A stretch of 64,000 nucleotides of DNA from ZC4RG30 sp035556135 (GTDB lineage: Bacteria > Pseudomonadota > Gammaproteobacteria > Steroidobacterales > Steroidobacteraceae), in contig DATMFO010000006.1 of NCBI GenBank assembly GCA_035556135.1, positions 158,505 through 222,504 of the forward strand. Reading direction: 5' to 3'. The notes beneath the pieces are model-generated. The model saw nothing but the letters and a program-made list of their open reading frames with translations, ran no database searches and was not told where the DNA came from. The position numbers were made by a program, and so were the translations under genes. This document shows, piece after piece, positions 17,252 to 25,774 of this stretch (positions are counted from its first letter, which is position 1; every line of letters begins with the position of its first letter).

Positions 17252-18502
17252 ATGCGGCTGCTGCTGATCGTCCAGGACGCGCGCTACCGTACCCTGCTGC
17301 GCCATCACGTCAGCTGCGAGTGGCCCGACGCCACCGTGGAGCACCGTTCCACGCGACTCACCGCGCCGTTGCCGCCGGAGTACCTGGCGCAGGGCTATGA
17401 CGTGGTGGTCCTCGATGAGGACTGGCAGGACGGGCAGGGCCTGGCCTGGCTGCGCGACCTGGCGCTGCGGCGCGGCTTTGCGCCCATCGTGTTCCTCGCC
17501 AGGGACAGCGATTCCCGGTCCGCCCGCGAGGCGCGCCTGTGCGGCGCCTTCGGTGTGATCTGTCGCCGGCGCTTTCCGCACGCCACCTTCATCGCCGTGC
17601 TGGAGGAGGCCGCGCGCATGCAGCGGCGCGCGCTGGCCGACTGGCGCATTTCTCCCGCGGCGGAGGCTTCGCGACGCTTCGGCCCGGTGCGTATTCCCGG
17701 CTACCGCTGTGTGCGGCGGCTGGCAGGAGGCTCGAGCTCGCAGCTCTACCTGGCCGAGAGCGAGAAGGCGGGCGCGCTGCTGGTGGTGAAGATCACTCCC
17801 TCACTGCGCGACGCCGAGGGCGTCGACCAGGCCTTCGAACGCTTCCTGCAGGAATACGAGATCGCGCACCGGCTGCATCATTCCAGCATCGTGCGCTGCC
17901 ATGAGCTGGGCGTTGCCGATGACCATGCCTACCTGGCAATGGACTACTACCCGGACGGCGACCTGCGCAAGCGCATCCGCGCCGGCGTGCTGCCTGCCGA
18001 TGCGCTGGAACTGGCGGCGCAGATCGCTGGCGCACTCGTGGCGCTGCACGAGGCCGGCGCCCTGCACCGCGACCTGAAGCCCGGCAACGTGCTGATGCGC
18101 GGCCCGCTGCGCGTGGTGCTTACCGACTTCGGCCTGGCCAAACACGCGGCGATCGAGGCGGACATCACCGACCCGGGCGTGATCTTCGGCACGCCCACCT
18201 ACATGAGCCCCGAGCAGGGCCATGGCGAGACGGTGGATGAGCGCAGCGACCTGTACAGCCTCGGGGTGATCCTCTACGAGATGCTTGCGGGCGAGAAACC
18301 CTTCACCGACAACAATCCCATGGCCATCATCTACAAGCATCGCAACGCGCCCGTGCCGCGCCTGCCGCAGCCGGCGGCGCAGTGGCAGGGGCTGGTGGAT
18401 ACGCTGATGGCCAAGCGCCCGGCTGATCGCTACAGCACGGCCGCGCAGGTGGAGAGTGTGCTGCGCGAGGCCGCGCAGGCCGCACGCGCGGCGGCGGCAT
18501 GA
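17252..18502 (+). CDS. Receiver-like domain fused to a Hanks-type Ser/Thr protein kinase
   Basis: A 416-residue soluble protein. Residues 1-120 resemble a response-regulator receiver (MRLLLIVQDARYR, acceptor-like Asp in VVVLDEDWQDGQG), but the usual Lys near its end is replaced (ICRRRF). Residues ~150-405 are a complete Hanks kinase with VVKIT lysine, ALHRDLKPGNVLM, LTDFGLAKHA and GTPTYMSPEQGHG; the glycine loop is atypical (LAGGSSSQLYLAE). No transmembrane segment or extracellular sensor is seen. The kinase stop overlaps the miaE start (ATGA), so the two are coupled. Substrates are unknown. Confidence 0.88.
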   Translation: MRLLLIVQDARYRTLLRHHVSCEWPDATVEHRSTRLTAPLPPEYLAQGYDVVVLDEDWQDGQGLAWLRDLALRRGFAPIVFLARDSDSRSAREARLCGAFGVICRRRFPHATFIAVLEEAARMQRRALADWRISPAAEASRRFGPVRIPGYRCVRRLAGGSSSQLYLAESEKAGALLVVKITPSLRDAEGVDQAFERFLQEYEIAHRLHHSSIVRCHELGVADDHAYLAMDYYPDGDLRKRIRAGVLPADALELAAQIAGALVALHEAGALHRDLKPGNVLMRGPLRVVLTDFGLAKHAAIEADITDPGVIFGTPTYMSPEQGHGETVDERSDLYSLGVILYEMLAGEKPFTDNNPMAIIYKHRNAPVPRLPQPAAQWQGLVDTLMAKRPADRYSTAAQVESVLREAAQAARAAAA

Positions 18503-19149
18503 GCGCTGCCGGCGAAGAGGATCGCAGCATCCTGCACGCGGCCACGCCGCGCGCCTGGTGCGAGCATGCGGCGCGCGAATGGCGCACGCTGCTCGTCGAT
18601 CATGCCAACTGCGAGAAGAAGGCCGCCTCCACGGCGCTGGCGCTGATGTTCGCCTATCCGGAGGATCGTCCGCTGTCGCTGGCCATGGCGCGGCTGGCGC
18701 GCGAGGAACTGCGGCATTTCGAGCAGGTGCAGAAGCTGATGCAGCGGCTGGACGTGCCGATGCAGCGCCTGTCGCCCGGGCGTTACGCCAGTGCCCTGCG
18801 TGCACGACTCGCCGCCACGGAACCGCAGCGCAAGCTCGACCTGCTCCTGTCCGGCGCGCTGATCGAGGCGCGCTCCTGCGAGCGGTTCGAGGCGCTGGCC
18901 CCGCTGCTGCAAGAACCTCTGGCGGAGTTCTATGCGGCGCTGGCGGAATCCGAGCGCCGGCATGCCTCGCTGTACCTTCAACTGGCCGAGGCCGCGGTGC
19001 CCGCCGCTGCGCGAGCCGGGCTGCAGGCCCGGCTCGTGGAGCTGGCCGCGGTGGAAGCGCGGCTGGTCGAGGAACCGGATCCCCAGTTCCGCTTCCATTC
19101 AGGCGTGCCCGTGCAGGACCTGCTGCCTGCCGGCGCGCTGGCGGGCTGA
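18499..19149 (+). CDS. miaE: tRNA-(ms2io6A)-hydroxylase MiaE
   Basis: A 216-residue four-helix diiron protein that hydroxylates the isopentenyl group of ms2i6A37 in tRNA using O2. The iron ligands are visible as AREELRHFEQV (ExxH), a Glu in ALIEARSCERFEAL, and AESERRHASLY (ExxxH). The N-terminus RAWCEHAAREWRTLLVDHA matches the MiaE family. The ATG overlaps the end of the upstream kinase gene by four bases, and a GNAT gene follows after 5 bp. Confidence 0.92.
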   Translation: MSAAGEEDRSILHAATPRAWCEHAAREWRTLLVDHANCEKKAASTALALMFAYPEDRPLSLAMARLAREELRHFEQVQKLMQRLDVPMQRLSPGRYASALRARLAATEPQRKLDLLLSGALIEARSCERFEALAPLLQEPLAEFYAALAESERRHASLYLQLAEAAVPAAARAGLQARLVELAAVEARLVEEPDPQFRFHSGVPVQDLLPAGALAG

Positions 19150-19154
19150 TCTGC

Positions 19155-19637
19155 GTGGCCACCGGGGTACGCGCGGCCAACCTGCAGGATGCGCAGGATG
19201 CCGACGCAGTGGTGATGCTGCTCGACGCCTATGCGCGCGATCCGCGCGGCGGTGGTGAGCCGCTGCCGGCGCAAGTGAAGGAGCGCCTGGTGGCGGGACT
19301 GCGCGCGCATCCCACTGCACGGGTCTGGCTGGCGTTCGACGCCGCGCAGCCCGTGGGCGTGTGCGTGGGATTTGTCGGCTTCTCCACCTTCCGGGCCCTG
19401 CCGCTGCTGAACATCCACGACCTGGCCGTGCTGCCTGCGGCGCGCGGCCGTGGCATCGGCCGCGCCTTGCTGGGGGCCGCCGAGGCGCATGCGCGCGCCA
19501 GCGGCTGCTGCAAGCTCACGCTGGAGGTGCAGGAAGACAACACGCCGGCGCGCGCCCTGTACGCACGATCCGGCTTCCGCGACGTGACCTACGGTGCGTC
19601 AGGTCCGACGCGTTTCCTGGGCAAGGCGCTGGACTGA
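19155..19637 (+). CDS. GNAT family N-acetyltransferase
   Basis: About 160 residues from a GTG at 19155, five bases after the miaE stop. The acetyl-CoA loop is in VLPAARGRGIGRALLGAAEA, preceded by the strand NIHDLAVLP and followed by LTLEVQEDNTPARALYARSGF, all typical GNAT motifs. The substrate cannot be told. It is probably the last gene of the kinase-miaE-GNAT unit and is convergent with the GFA gene. Confidence 0.87.
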   Translation: MATGVRAANLQDAQDADAVVMLLDAYARDPRGGGEPLPAQVKERLVAGLRAHPTARVWLAFDAAQPVGVCVGFVGFSTFRALPLLNIHDLAVLPAARGRGIGRALLGAAEAHARASGCCKLTLEVQEDNTPARALYARSGFRDVTYGASGPTRFLGKALD

Positions 19638-19657
19638 ACCGGCGCCAGCCGCGAGTC

Positions 19658-20080
19658 CTACTTCGATCCCGGCGGCGGGGGTGGCTGGCGCGGGAACTGG
19701 TCCAGCGTGGGGTCGATCACGGCCCAGGGTGGCGCAGACTCCGTCCAGATCGCCATGGTGGGCTTCAGGTCGTGCGGCTGGTCGAGCACGCCAAGGCGCA
19801 CGGTGCGGAACTGCAGCCGCGCGGAGCTTTGCGCATACACCGGATTGCCGCAGGCCGGGCAGAACCACTGCGTGAGCTGGTTGCCGCTGTCGGCTAGGTA
19901 GCCATGCCCGGCCAGCTCGCCCTCGATGCGCACGTCCCCGGTGCGGAACATGGCATTGTGCGTGGGTCCGCCGCCGGACATGTGCTGGCACTGCCGGCAC
20001 CAGCACTGCCGGATGGCAACCGGTTCGCCGACGATCTGCAATTTCACGGCGCCACAGGCGCAGCGTCCTGCATAACTCAT
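19658..20080 (-). CDS. GFA (CENP-V/GFA) family zinc protein
   Basis: A 140-residue protein of the GFA fold, named for glutathione-dependent formaldehyde-activating enzyme; most members have no proven activity. Zinc-binding cysteines are seen in GRCACGAVKL, QCWCRQCQHMSGG and FCPACGNPVY. The start ATG overlaps the lpxH stop (ATGA), so it is translated with lpxH. The Pro-rich C-terminus (RQPPPPPGSK) is unusual but short. Confidence 0.88.
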   Translation of the reverse strand: MSYAGRCACGAVKLQIVGEPVAIRQCWCRQCQHMSGGGPTHNAMFRTGDVRIEGELAGHGYLADSGNQLTQWFCPACGNPVYAQSSARLQFRTVRLGVLDQPHDLKPTMAIWTESAPPWAVIDPTLDQFPRQPPPPPGSK

Positions 20081-20829
20081 CCGTCAGTCTCCTTCGGCAT
20101 TTCCAGCCTGCAATCCTGATATGAGCCATCTGCGTGCAGCACCAGCATGCTGCCGCCTTCATGCCAGTCGGCCAGCACCAGGCGCAGGGCGGGGCGGCCA
20201 TCCACTTCGAGCCGGTGTTCGGCCGGCCGGTGCGTGTGGCCGTGGATCAGCACGTCGGCGCGCCAGCTGCGCAGCAGCTGCGTCACCGCGGCCGGCGTCA
20301 CGTCCATGATTTCCCGCGGCGCGCGGCGCACATGCGCATGGCTGCGCCGCCTGCCCCAGGCCGCGAGGCGACGACGGGCGCCCAGCGGCAATGCCAGCCA
20401 GGTCCGTTGCAGCCAGTGGCTGCGCGCCACGCGCCGGAAGCGCTGGTAGGAGACATCCCGGGTGCACAGTGCATCGCCGTGGGAAAGTACAAAACGCCGT
20501 CCCCCGGCCTCGATGAGCACGGGATCGGCCAGCAGCTGGCAGCCGGTGCGCGCAGTGAAGCCGGCGCCGAGCAGGAAATCGCGGTTGCCGCGCTGGATGC
20601 GGCAGGGCACGCCCTGGCGCGTGAGTTCGCGCAGCCCCGCGCACACCTGCTCGCGCGCCGGCTCGTCATCATCGTCGCCGATCCAGCTTTCGAACAGGTC
20701 GCCCAGGACGTAAAGCCCGTCCGAGCGGGGCGCCTCGGTGCGCAGCAGGTGCAGGAACTGCCCGATGCCCGCGGGATGGCTGGCGTCCAGGTGCAGGTCG
20801 GAAACGAGGAGGTAGCGGCCATGCGCCAT
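20077..20829 (-). CDS. lpxH: UDP-2,3-diacylglucosamine diphosphatase LpxH
   Basis: A 250-residue calcineurin-like metallophosphoesterase that hydrolyses UDP-2,3-diacyl-GlcN to lipid X, the fourth step of lipid A synthesis, at the inner membrane. Metal motifs are in order: LLVSDLHLD, YVLGDLFESWIGDDDD, QRGNRDFLLG, LSHGDALC and LIHGHTHRP. The length fits LpxH (240-250). It is divergent from cysS with 53 bp between, a frequent pairing. Confidence 0.94.
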   Translation of the reverse strand: MAHGRYLLVSDLHLDASHPAGIGQFLHLLRTEAPRSDGLYVLGDLFESWIGDDDDEPAREQVCAGLRELTRQGVPCRIQRGNRDFLLGAGFTARTGCQLLADPVLIEAGGRRFVLSHGDALCTRDVSYQRFRRVARSHWLQRTWLALPLGARRRLAAWGRRRSHAHVRRAPREIMDVTPAAVTQLLRSWRADVLIHGHTHRPAEHRLEVDGRPALRLVLADWHEGGSMLVLHADGSYQDCRLEMPKETDG

Positions 20830-20870
20830 GCTGCGAATATAGTGCAGGGATGGCGGAAAGTCCTTTCGGC

Positions 20871-20876
20871 TAGAAT
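20871..20876 (+). promoter_or_regulatory. Possible -10 box of cysS, near-leaderless
   Basis: TAGAAT lies six bases before the cysS ATG. If used as a sigma-70 -10 element, transcription would begin at or next to the start codon. No convincing -35 hexamer is visible, so this is weak. The regulator gene at 24389 has the same TAGAAT-N6-ATG geometry. Confidence 0.35.
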
Positions 20877-20882
20877 CCGCCG

Positions 20883-22298
20883 ATGCTGCGTATCCATGAT
20901 TCCCTGCAGGGGAAGTCCGAAGCCTTCAAGCCCCTGGTCCCCGGCAAGGTCCGCATGTACGTGTGCGGCATCACCGTCTACGACTACTGCCACATCGGCC
21001 ACATGCGCATGCTGGTGGCCTTCGACGTGGTGCAGCGCTGGCTCAGGCACAGCGGTTATGCGCTCACCTACGTGCGCAACATCACCGACATCGACGACAA
21101 GATCATCCGCCGTGCGGCCGAGCGGGGCGAGAGCATCGAGGCGCTCACCGCGCGCTTCATTGAGGCCATGGACGAGGACGCGGCGCTGCTGGGCGTGCAG
21201 AAGCCCGACCAGGAGCCGCGCGCCACGCAGTACATCCCCGAGATCATCGCGCTGATCGAAAAGCTGGTGGACCGCGGCCATGCCTACGCCGCCACCAACG
21301 GTGACGTGATGTACGCCGTGGCCAGCTTCGGGCCCTATGGCCAGCTCTCCGGCAAGCGCCTGGAGGACCTGCGCGCCGGCGCACGCGTGGAGGTCAACGA
21401 ATCCAAGCGCGATCCGATGGACTTCGTGCTCTGGAAACGCTCGAAGCCTGGCGAACCTGCCTGGCCCTCACCTTGGGGCGAGGGACGTCCCGGCTGGCAC
21501 ATCGAGTGTTCGGCCATGGCCATGGCGCTGCTGGGGGAACACTTCGACATCCACGGCGGCGGCATGGACCTGAAGTTCCCGCACCACGAGAACGAGATCG
21601 CGCAGAGCTGCGGCGCCACCGGTGCGCCCTTCGTCGAGTGCTGGATGCACAACGGCTTCGTCAACGTCGACAGCGAGAAGATGTCCAAGTCGCTGGGCAA
21701 TTTCTTCACGCTGCGCGAAGTGCTGCCGCACCTGCGCCATCCGGAGGTGCTGCGCTACTTCCTCGTGGCCAGCCACTATCGCGGGCCCATCAATTACACG
21801 CTGGAAAACCTGCAGCAGGCCGATGCCACGCTGGGCGGGTTGTACAACGCCCTGCGCGGCGTGCCAGGCGGGGAGCCGGGTCCGGAAGCCGCACGCTGGC
21901 GCGAGCAGTTCGCCGCCGCGATGGACGATGACTTCAACACGCCCAAGGCACTGGCGGTGCTGCAGGGACTGGCCCGCGAGATCAACGAGGCCAAGGCCGG
22001 CGCCGGCGGCACCTGCCTGCTGCGCGCGGGCGAGCTGGCCGCGGTATTCCGTGAATTGTCCGCCGTGCTGGGCATCTGTCGCCTGGAGCCGGAGCAGTGG
22101 TTCCGGCTTCCGGCGCCGGGCGGTGCAGGGCAGGGCACGCTTGATGACCAGGCCATCGAGCAGGCCATCGCTGCGCGCCTGGCTGCGCGCAAGGCGCGCG
22201 AATTCAGGGAAGCCGACCGCATCCGTGATGAGCTCCTGGCTTCCGGCGTGGTGCTGGAAGACAGGCCCGGTGGTACCACCCTATGGCGGCGGAAGTAG
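20883..22298 (+). CDS. cysS: Cysteinyl-tRNA synthetase
   Basis: A 471-residue class I aminoacyl-tRNA synthetase. The zinc ligand Cys and HIGH motif are in MYVCGITVYDYCHIGHMRM; the second zinc site appears as WHIECSAMAMALLG with HGGGMDLKFPHHENEIAQ; the KMSKS loop is KMSKSLGNFFTL. The C-terminal DALR-like and tail regions are complete. The ATG has almost no leader after a TAGAAT box. Confidence 0.97.
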   Translation: MLRIHDSLQGKSEAFKPLVPGKVRMYVCGITVYDYCHIGHMRMLVAFDVVQRWLRHSGYALTYVRNITDIDDKIIRRAAERGESIEALTARFIEAMDEDAALLGVQKPDQEPRATQYIPEIIALIEKLVDRGHAYAATNGDVMYAVASFGPYGQLSGKRLEDLRAGARVEVNESKRDPMDFVLWKRSKPGEPAWPSPWGEGRPGWHIECSAMAMALLGEHFDIHGGGMDLKFPHHENEIAQSCGATGAPFVECWMHNGFVNVDSEKMSKSLGNFFTLREVLPHLRHPEVLRYFLVASHYRGPINYTLENLQQADATLGGLYNALRGVPGGEPGPEAARWREQFAAAMDDDFNTPKALAVLQGLAREINEAKAGAGGTCLLRAGELAAVFRELSAVLGICRLEPEQWFRLPAPGGAGQGTLDDQAIEQAIAARLAARKAREFREADRIRDELLASGVVLEDRPGGTTLWRRK

Positions 22299-22335
22299 GG
22301 TGCGGCAACACCGCATCAGAGGCTATTGTCGGACC

Positions 22336-22770
22336 ATGACAAGGAAACTTCTTCCCGCCGCCGCACTGCTGCCCGTTGCCATGCTGGCACTGGCGCAGGT
22401 TCCCGCGGTGAAACCCATCCTGCCGGAGTCGCTGCGCTGGACTTCGCCGCCCACCATTCCCGGATTGAAGGGAACGTGGATCCTGGGCTCCGAGCGCGAG
22501 CCGGGCATGTACGTGCAGCGCGTGGTGCTGGCGAAGGACTCGCGCATTGCGGCGCATACGCATCCTGACACGCGTTACTCCACCGTCCTCTCCGGCACCC
22601 TGTACGTGGCGTTCGGCGCGAAGCCGGCTGATGCCGATTTCGTGGCCGTGCCCGAGGGCGGCGTGTACGTGGCGCCGGCGGGCCAGGTGCACACCCTTTG
22701 GGCGCGCGACGGTGAAGTGGTCTACCAGGAAGCCGGCAACGGTCCCACCGGCACGAGCATGGTGAACTGA
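22336..22770 (+). CDS. Exported cupin-domain protein
   Basis: A 144-residue protein with a signal peptide (cleavage around residue 21, after LPVAMLALAQ). The single cupin domain has metal-ligand-like residues in IAAHTHPDTRYSTVLSGTLY and APAGQVHTLW. Function is unknown; small periplasmic cupins of this kind have varied roles. It follows cysS by 37 bp but is not clearly linked to it, and is convergent with folD. Confidence 0.82.
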   Translation: MTRKLLPAAALLPVAMLALAQVPAVKPILPESLRWTSPPTIPGLKGTWILGSEREPGMYVQRVVLAKDSRIAAHTHPDTRYSTVLSGTLYVAFGAKPADADFVAVPEGGVYVAPAGQVHTLWARDGEVVYQEAGNGPTGTSMVN

Positions 22771-22856
22771 ACCGGGTTCTTCCGATTGCAAGTCTGAAGA
22801 GTCGCGTGATGCCGCGCGGCCCCCGGGCACCAGTGCCTGTTTGGGCGATTCCGCTC

Positions 22857-23768
22857 TTACGACCGCGGCGGCGGAGTCAGCGGCTGCTCGGGCGCGCCGC
22901 CACCCGTGGTGGCCAGGCCCTCGCGGAACTGATACGCCTCCAGCGTGTTCTGGATCAGCATCGCGATGGTCATCGGCCCCACGCCGCCCGGCACCGGCGT
23001 GATCCACGAAGCCTTCTGCTTCGCGGTCTCGAATTCCACATCGCCCACCACCTTGCCCGAGGGCAGGCGATTGATGCCCACGTCAAGCACCACCGCGCCG
23101 GGCTTGATCCACTCCCCCTTCACGAATTCCGGCTTGCCGACGCCGGCGACGATGAGGTCGGCGCGCTTCACATGGCCGATGAGGTCTTTGGTCTGGCTGT
23201 GGCAGATGGTCACGGTGGCGCCGCGCATCAGCAGCTCCAGCGCAGCCGGCCTGCCGACAATGTTCGACTGGCCCAGCACCACTGCATCCATGCCCTTCGG
23301 ATCGATGCCGGAGTGCTCCAGCATCTTCATGCAGCCATAGGGCGTGCAGGGGCGCAGGCGCGGCGTGCGTTGTGCCAGCAGTCCGAGGTTCTCCGGGTTG
23401 AATCCATCGACGTCCTTCTCCACGGCAATGGCGTCGATCACCGCCTTGCTGTCGATCTGCTTCGGCACCGGCAGCTGCACCAGGATGCCGTCGACCTTCG
23501 GGTCGTCGTTGAGCTCGCGCACCACGGCCAGCACCTCGTCCTGAGTCGCCGCAGCCGGCAGCACCTTCATGATGGAGAGCATGCCGGCGCCCTCGGTGGC
23601 CTGGTGCTTGTTGCGCACGTAGATCTGGGATGCGGGATCCTCGCCGACGATGACCACGGCGAGACCCGGGACCCGGCGACCGGCAGCCTTCAGCGCCATG
23701 ACCCGCGTCTTGATCTCCTCGCGCAGCGCCTGCGCGATTGCCTTGCCGTCGATCAGCCGTGCCGTCAT
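22857..23768 (-). CDS. folD: Methylenetetrahydrofolate dehydrogenase / methenyl-THF cyclohydrolase
   Basis: A 303-residue bifunctional enzyme interconverting 5,10-methylene-THF and 10-formyl-THF. Signatures include VGEDPASQIYVRNKHQA with the catalytic Lys, VDGILVQLPVP, and ITPVPGGVGPMTIAML. I chose the ATG at 23768 (MTARLIDGK), which matches the family better than an upstream in-frame ATG. The C-terminus carries a short Gly/Pro-rich tail. It lies back-to-back with tRNA-Pro. Confidence 0.96.
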   Translation of the reverse strand: MTARLIDGKAIAQALREEIKTRVMALKAAGRRVPGLAVVIVGEDPASQIYVRNKHQATEGAGMLSIMKVLPAAATQDEVLAVVRELNDDPKVDGILVQLPVPKQIDSKAVIDAIAVEKDVDGFNPENLGLLAQRTPRLRPCTPYGCMKMLEHSGIDPKGMDAVVLGQSNIVGRPAALELLMRGATVTICHSQTKDLIGHVKRADLIVAGVGKPEFVKGEWIKPGAVVLDVGINRLPSGKVVGDVEFETAKQKASWITPVPGGVGPMTIAMLIQNTLEAYQFREGLATTGGGAPEQPLTPPPRS

Positions 23769-23825
23769 GTCCACCACTCCCGGGTCCAATGTGCGAAAAG
23801 GGGCGGTAGGGTATCATCGCCGGGT

Positions 23826-23903
<78 letters not shown>

Positions 23904-24038
23904 TTGTTGCATTGGCGGGCGCGCCCGGAACCTCTGCGTCCTAGGTAGTTGCCCGGATTCGCGGCACGCCGTGCCCGCATAGCCTGCTGCCCATACATGG
24001 CACAGGCACTTCCAGCCCCCACCTCGACCAGCCGCCGC

Positions 24039-24389
24039 TCAGCAGCGCTTCGGGCAGTAGATGGCGTGCAGCGTCCTCACGACCTGCGCCGCTGCCGGCG
24101 ATGCCAGCGTGTAGTAGATGCTCTGGGCCGCACGCCGCGTGCGCACCAGGCCCTCTTCGCGCAGCACTGCCAGGTGCTGCGACAGTGCCGACTGCGACAG
24201 CGGCAGCGATGCATTGAGTTCCCCCACGCTCTTCTCGCCCTCGAACAGCAGGCACAACAGCATCAGCCTGTGTTCGTTCGAGAGCGTGCGGAGCAGGCGT
24301 GCAGCCGCGCCGGCGCTGCTGCGCAGCTGCGCCATGTCGGGGGTGTGCGTTGCCCGGCCGGGACGGCGGACGCTGGGTCGGCTGTTCAT
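24039..24389 (-). CDS. bigR: ArsR-family regulator of the BigR/SqrR sulfane-sulfur-sensing type
   Basis: A 116-residue winged-helix repressor. The recognition helix region is SLPLSQSALSQHLAVLREEG, followed by the wing LVRTRRAAQSIYYTL. Two cysteines, Cys46 (RLMLLCLLFEGEKSVGEL) and Cys112 (IYCPKRC), are 66 residues apart, the same spacing as the redox pair of BigR and SqrR, which form a di- or tetrasulfide link in response to persulfide and release DNA. No classic metal-binding ELCVC site is present. It is divergent from sqr across an inverted-repeat operator, so it most likely represses the sulfide operon and itself. Confidence 0.88.
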   Translation of the reverse strand: MNSRPSVRRPGRATHTPDMAQLRSSAGAAARLLRTLSNEHRLMLLCLLFEGEKSVGELNASLPLSQSALSQHLAVLREEGLVRTRRAAQSIYYTLASPAAAQVVRTLHAIYCPKRC

Positions 24390-24411
24390 TCCCTGATTCT
24401 ACCGCTTTTAC

Positions 24412-24443
24412 ATTAGTTGATCCTAATATTAGGAAAGGCTAAT
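24412..24443 (+). promoter_or_regulatory. Double inverted-repeat operator between bigR and sqr
   Basis: Two exact copies of ATTAG-N6-CTAAT lie directly end to end (24412-24427 and 24428-24443); their junction also forms a perfect 14-bp palindrome, TCCTAATATTAGGA (24421-24434). The AT-rich palindromes stand out from the GC-rich surroundings and suit two winged-helix dimers. The site covers the sqr promoter, so binding should block transcription of both divergent units. Confidence 0.8.
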
Positions 24444-24445
24444 AT
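24417..24445 (+). promoter_or_regulatory. Sigma-70 promoter of the sqr operon
   Basis: A -35 TTGATC (24417-24422) and -10 TAATAT (24440-24445) are separated by 17 bases. Both hexamers are embedded in the ATTAG/CTAAT operator. Transcription would start near 24452, leaving a short leader with the AGGAAGAAGGAAG ribosome site. Confidence 0.72.
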
Positions 24446-24469
24446 ATCTACAGGAAGAAGGAAGACACC

Positions 24470-25774
24470 ATGGCGCGCATCACCGTAGTAGGGGCCGGGC
24501 TGGCTGGCATGAGCGCCGCCTATGAGTTGCGGGACAGGCTGGGCGACCGGTATCCCGTGACCCTCATCGGCGCCGGGCCACGTTTCAGCTTCACGCCTTC
24601 CAATCCCTGGATTGCCGCAGGCTGGCGCAATGACGACCAGACGGGCCTCGACGTGGCGCCCCTGATGGCCAGGCGCGGCATCGGCTTCCGTGACTCGCCC
24701 GTGGCGCAGATCGATGCGGGCGCAAATCATGTGCTGCTGGCCAGCGGCGAGCGCGTCGAACATGACTACCTGCTGCTGTGCACGGGCCCGCGCCTCGACT
24801 TCGCGGCAATCCCGGGCCTCGGGCCGGAAGCCGGCTTCAGCCAGTCCGTCTGCACCAGTCCGCACGCGCAGTCGGCATGGGAGCAGTACCAGCTCTTCCT
24901 CGAGAACCCGGGACCCATCGTCATCGGCGCCGTGCAGGGCGCCAGCTGCTTCGGGCCCGCCTATGAATTCGCTTTCATCCTCGATGCCGACCTGCGCAAG
25001 CGGCGCCTGCGCGACCGTGTGCCGATGACCTATGTCACCAGCGAGCCCTATGTGGGGCACATGGGCCTGGGTGGCGTGGGTGATTCGCGCGGCCTGATGG
25101 AGTCGGAGCTGCGCAAGCGGCACATCCAGTGGATCACCAATGCGAAGGTGCTGGACGTGCGTGCCGACGCAGTGCGCGTGCAGGAGCATGACGATGCCGG
25201 AAAGCCGCTCATCGAGAAGGTCCTGCCCTCCCGTTACACCATGCTGCTGCCCGCATTCGCAGGCGTGGAGCCGGTGGCAGCGGTGGAGGGCCTGTGCAAT
25301 CCGCGCGGATTCGTGATCGTGGACCGGCACCAGCGCAGCCCGCGCTACCCGAACATCTTCGCAGCCGGTGTGTGCGTGGCTATCGCACCGCCGGAGCCCA
25401 CGCCGGTTCCCACCGGCGTGCCCAAGACCGGTTTCATGATCGAGTCGATGGTGACCACCGTGGTGCGCAACATCGAGGCGGAGTTGCAGGGCAACCCGGC
25501 CACTTTCGAGGGCACGTGGAATGCCGTGTGCCTGGCCGACATGGGCGACACCGGCGCGGCCTTCGTGGCGCTGCCGCAGATACCGCCCCGCAATGTCACC
25601 TGGGCGAAGGTAGGCAAGTGGGTGCACCTGGCCAAGGTCGCCTTCGAGAAGTACTACCTCTACAAGATGCGCCACGGCACTTCCGAGCCCGTGTACGAGA
25701 AATACATGCTCGGCGCGCTGGGCATCGAACGCCTGAAGAAACCCGCTGCAACAACCCCAGGGAGCAAACCATGA
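24470..25774 (+). CDS. sqr: Sulfide:quinone oxidoreductase
   Basis: A 434-residue FAD protein that oxidises sulfide at the membrane and passes electrons to quinone. The dinucleotide-binding start ITVVGAGLAGMSAAYELRD is followed by cysteines at 128 (FSQSVCTSPHA), 160 (QGASCFGPAYEFAF) and 354 (NAVCLADMGDTGAAF), which correspond closely to Cys128, Cys160 and Cys356 of the Acidithiobacillus ferrooxidans enzyme. The second FAD site is NIFAAGVCVAI, and the C-terminal amphipathic part is present. A flavocytochrome c sulfide dehydrogenase is less likely because no signal peptide or cytochrome partner is seen. It is the first gene of an overlapping six-gene operon. Confidence 0.9.
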   Translation: MARITVVGAGLAGMSAAYELRDRLGDRYPVTLIGAGPRFSFTPSNPWIAAGWRNDDQTGLDVAPLMARRGIGFRDSPVAQIDAGANHVLLASGERVEHDYLLLCTGPRLDFAAIPGLGPEAGFSQSVCTSPHAQSAWEQYQLFLENPGPIVIGAVQGASCFGPAYEFAFILDADLRKRRLRDRVPMTYVTSEPYVGHMGLGGVGDSRGLMESELRKRHIQWITNAKVLDVRADAVRVQEHDDAGKPLIEKVLPSRYTMLLPAFAGVEPVAAVEGLCNPRGFVIVDRHQRSPRYPNIFAAGVCVAIAPPEPTPVPTGVPKTGFMIESMVTTVVRNIEAELQGNPATFEGTWNAVCLADMGDTGAAFVALPQIPPRNVTWAKVGKWVHLAKVAFEKYYLYKMRHGTSEPVYEKYMLGALGIERLKKPAATTPGSKP

